DNA of 64,000 nt. It comes from CADEER01 sp965216585. GTDB taxonomy: Bacteria > Desulfobacterota > Binatia > HRBIN30 > CADEER01. Shown here in pieces: positions 61,952 to 64,000 of the stretch (the first letter of the stretch is position 1; every line of letters begins with the position of its first letter). A program made the translations under genes and the position numbers. The notes under the pieces were generated by a model. That model saw nothing but the letters and a program-made list of their open reading frames with translations, was not told where the DNA came from and searched no databases. Location: assembly GCA_965216585.1 (NCBI GenBank), contig CBDCGC010000003.1, positions 4,526,001-4,590,000 of the forward strand, written 5' to 3'.

Positions 61952-62974
61952 ATGAAAAGGCTAGCCTACGGTTTGGCGGTCGCCTTGATCGGCGGAAGCC
62001 TGGCGGGAGCGCCCCAGCCGAGCGCGGCGTTTGACGGGCAGCTCTTTGGCGGTACCGACGTCGGAGTTGTCGTTCCGACCAATGCTCTGAACCGCACGAA
62101 CGACGAGGGCGGATCGATCAATCCGTTTCTCGGTTACATGCTGTTCAAGCCCGAGGATCGCAGGATCAACCTGGGTCTGATGGGTCAGCTCGGTGCCTTT
62201 GGATTGTCGCGAGAGCTATCGAGGTTCAATCGCAAGAACGCCTGGGGGTTCCAGGCCGGCGCCGGGCCGCGCGTCGCCTTGCCGATCGACAACTTCGAGC
62301 TCAACGGCAGGGCCCTCGTCGGTTTGTTGACCGGACTCAACAGTGGGCCGATCAGCGATACGTCCTGGGGATTCACGACCGGTGGCGGTATCGACTACAA
62401 GCTTTCCGACAACATGAAGATCGGCGCCTTCGCTGACTTCAATCGCTTCTACCAGCGCGTGCGCATGATCGGTGACGTTCGCTACGTCAACACCGGGCTG
62501 CGTTTCACCGCCAACACGAGCCACGCCGAGGCGGCACCGCCGCCACCACCGCCGCCACCCCCCCCACCACCACCGCCGCCGCCAGCACCGGCTCCGGCCG
62601 TGGAGGAAGAGCTGGTCATTCCCGAAGTGACGAGTAGGACGATCGTCTTGCGCGGTGTGAATTTCGACTTTGATCGCTCCAACATTCGCGGCGACGCCCG
62701 GGTGATTCTCGATGAAGCGATTCGCATTCTCACCGAAGAGGGTGGAATCGCCGTCATTTCGGAGGGACACACGGACAGCGTCGGCTCCGATGCCTACAAC
62801 CAGCGCCTCTCGGAGAGCCGCGCCAAGGCGGTGCGAGATTACCTGGTCAACGGTGGCATCTCCGCTTCGCGAATCTCCGTCCAGGGCTACGGCGAGAGCC
62901 GCCCGGTGGCGACCAACGAGACTGCGGAAGGTCGCGCGCAGAACCGGCGTGTGGAGCTGAGAGTGGTCGAATAG
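61952..62974 (+). CDS. OmpA-family outer-membrane protein with polyproline linker
   Basis: This 340-residue protein has a signal peptide MKRLAYGLAVALIGGSLAGA cleaved near SAAFDG. An N-terminal eight-stranded barrel-like region runs to about 190. A run of about 16 prolines (near 200-215) is followed by a C-terminal OmpA peptidoglycan-binding domain with FDFDRSNIRGDARVILDEA, EGHTDSVGSDAYNQRLSESR, RAKAVRDYLV, and RISVQGYGESRPVATNET. It tethers the outer membrane to peptidoglycan. The ATG at 61952 has GAGGAGG seven bases upstream. The long proline run is stiffer than the usual Ala/Pro hinge. Confidence 0.92.
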   Translation: MKRLAYGLAVALIGGSLAGAPQPSAAFDGQLFGGTDVGVVVPTNALNRTNDEGGSINPFLGYMLFKPEDRRINLGLMGQLGAFGLSRELSRFNRKNAWGFQAGAGPRVALPIDNFELNGRALVGLLTGLNSGPISDTSWGFTTGGGIDYKLSDNMKIGAFADFNRFYQRVRMIGDVRYVNTGLRFTANTSHAEAAPPPPPPPPPPPPPPPPAPAPAVEEELVIPEVTSRTIVLRGVNFDFDRSNIRGDARVILDEAIRILTEEGGIAVISEGHTDSVGSDAYNQRLSESRAKAVRDYLVNGGISASRISVQGYGESRPVATNETAEGRAQNRRVELRVVE

Positions 62975-63006
62975 GCCCCATCGGCACAGCGCGTTTCATA
63001 GCGAAA

Positions 63007-63033
63007 GGGCGGAGACATTGTCTCCGCCCTTTT
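63007..63033. terminator. intrinsic terminator after the OmpA-family gene
   Basis: GGGCGGAGACA / TGTCTCCGCCC form an 11-bp inverted repeat (63007-63029) followed by TTTT. AAA on the left flank makes it work on both strands. It separates the porin gene from dinB. Confidence 0.85.
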
Positions 63034-63063
63034 CATTTGCCGGCTGGCGGCGATAGTGGAGGG

Positions 63064-64000
63064 ATGGCAGCGGCGGAGCGCACGATTCTCCACGTCGATC
63101 TCGACGCCTTCTTTGCTGCTGTGGAGGTGCGTGACGACCCCTCGTTGCGCGGCCGGCCGGTGGTGGTCGGCGGCGACCCCAAGGGTGGCCGCGGCCGCGG
63201 CGTCGTTGCCGCGGCGAGCTACGAGGCGCGCCGCTACGGCATCCACTCGGCGATGCCGATCTCGCAAGCCTATCGGCGCTGTCCCGATGCTGCGTTTCTG
63301 CGCCCGCGCGGCAGTGAATACGCCGCGACCTCAGCTCGCTTCATGGCGATCCTCGGTCGCTACAGCGATCTCGTCGAGGCGATCAGCATCGATGAGGCGT
63401 TCGTCGACGTCACCGCCAGCCTGCGTCTTTTCGGCACCGGTAAAGAGATCGCCGAGGAGATCAAACGAGTCGTCGCCGGCGAAGAACGGCTGACGGCGTC
63501 GATCGGCGTGGCACCGGTCAAGTTCGTCGCCAAGATCGCCTCCGACTTCGACAAGCCCGACGGTCTCGTCGTCGTACCCCCCGGCGGTGTCGGCGACTTT
63601 CTCGACCGCGTCGGCATCGAGTCGCTGTGGGGTGCCGGCCCGCGCGCCCTCGATCGCTTTCGCCAACTCGGTGTGTCGACGATTGGCGACGTCGCCCGCT
63701 TGCCGGTGGAAGAATTGGAAGGCGCTTTTGGCGACAAGACCGCTGCCCACTTCGCTCGTCTGGCGCGCGGCGATGACCCGCGCCCGGTGAGTCCGGGCCA
63801 CGAGCGCAAATCGGTTGGCCGGGAGACGACGTTTCTCAGCGACGTCAGCGACCGCGCCCAGGTCGAGTCGACGCTGCTCAATCTCGTCGAAGAAGTCGCC
63901 CGCCGTATGCGCGGCAAGGAGCTGACCGGCCACACGGTGACGGTGAAGCTGCGCACGGCTGATTTTCAAACCCGCACCCGCCAGGGAACCTTCGCCGTCG
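63064..64000 (+). CDS. dinB: DNA polymerase IV (Y family), C-terminus off the right edge
   Basis: At least 312 residues of DinB are present. TILHVDLDAFFAAVEVRDDP carries the first catalytic Asp and the steric gate region, KGGRGRGVVAAASYEARRYG and EAISIDEAFVDVT carry the SIDE motif with catalytic Asp/Glu, and VAPVKFVAKIASDFDKPDGL plus RKSVGRETTFLSDV belong to the little-finger side. It is an error-prone translesion polymerase. The window ends within the little-finger domain. The clamp-binding tail is not visible. Confidence 0.95.
   Translation, partial: MAAAERTILHVDLDAFFAAVEVRDDPSLRGRPVVVGGDPKGGRGRGVVAAASYEARRYGIHSAMPISQAYRRCPDAAFLRPRGSEYAATSARFMAILGRYSDLVEAISIDEAFVDVTASLRLFGTGKEIAEEIKRVVAGEERLTASIGVAPVKFVAKIASDFDKPDGLVVVPPGGVGDFLDRVGIESLWGAGPRALDRFRQLGVSTIGDVARLPVEELEGAFGDKTAAHFARLARGDDPRPVSPGHERKSVGRETTFLSDVSDRAQVESTLLNLVEEVARRMRGKELTGHTVTVKLRTADFQTRTRQGTFAV

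Overview
This window is high-GC bacterial DNA with dense coding on both strands and short intergenic gaps. The secreted proteins share a distinctive style: long Thr/Pro linkers, cohesin-like domains, and paired Ca-binding repeats of the form CDGDxxVxxxELIxAVxxAL. The central metabolism is geared to acyl-CoA chemistry. Together these suggest an uncultured, formerly deltaproteobacterial lineage such as Binatota (Candidatus Binatia) or a myxobacteria-like relative. That assignment is inference from gene content; there is no rRNA or other taxonomic marker to settle it. The cell is Gram-negative (TonB receptor, OmpA, lipoproteins).

Layout. 1-2.2 kb: end of a flavin oxidoreductase, a small secreted protein and a sterol-desaturase-like membrane enzyme. 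2.3-12.5 kb is an accessory region. It starts at tRNA-Arg(ACG) and holds an AbiE toxin-antitoxin pair, a secreted esterase, a sulfatase-like hydrolase, two VapBC pairs, a decayed di-haem peroxidase, a Tat-exported intradiol dioxygenase, and an intact IS1634-family element. The IS has split a short-chain dehydrogenase gene and left a 6-bp target duplication; a third VapBC lies at 23.3-23.9 kb. 12.5-28 kb: an M28 peptidase, a lipase-maturation-factor-like membrane protein, a very large FG-GAP protein, two tandem secreted paralogues, a TonB receptor, a dienelactone hydrolase and a beta-propeller/di-haem cytochrome. 27.6-29.3 kb: an enoyl-CoA hydratase coupled to an Irr-like Fur regulator, and a DUF983 protein.

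29.4-43.5 kb: an orphan nuoL-nuoM pair, a DUF3604 lipoprotein, an acyl-CoA carboxylase carboxyltransferase subunit divergent from pgi, an aminoglycoside-phosphotransferase-like kinase, a BKACE enzyme, another FG-GAP protein with terminal Ca-binding repeats, and a VOC protein. 43.7-50.7 kb: two large secreted proteins with several cohesin-like domains each. One appears to be an in-frame fusion of two exported proteins, with a C-terminal-sorting-like signal now buried inside. 50.9-58.2 kb: a ferredoxin, an SDR, a PAS/GAF histidine kinase, a CoA-transferase, an HSL-type esterase and small proteins. 58.2-64 kb is a conserved housekeeping block: tRNA-Ser(GGA), SRP RNA, dnaX, ybaB, recR, then an OmpA-family porin and dinB running off the right edge.

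The most interesting theme is the extracellular one. Cohesin-like modules sit on two large proteins, and dockerin-like Ca-binding repeats sit on four otherwise unrelated exported proteins: an FG-GAP protein, a di-haem cytochrome, a second FG-GAP protein and a DUF1566-like protein. They could form a modular surface assembly that is not a cellulosome, since no glycoside hydrolases are present. Other points of note are the exactly reconstructable IS insertion, palindromes at the promoters of all four toxin-antitoxin loci, a 27-bp perfect inverted repeat at 43.5 kb, and an ~88-bp tandem repeat family next to the SRP RNA gene.
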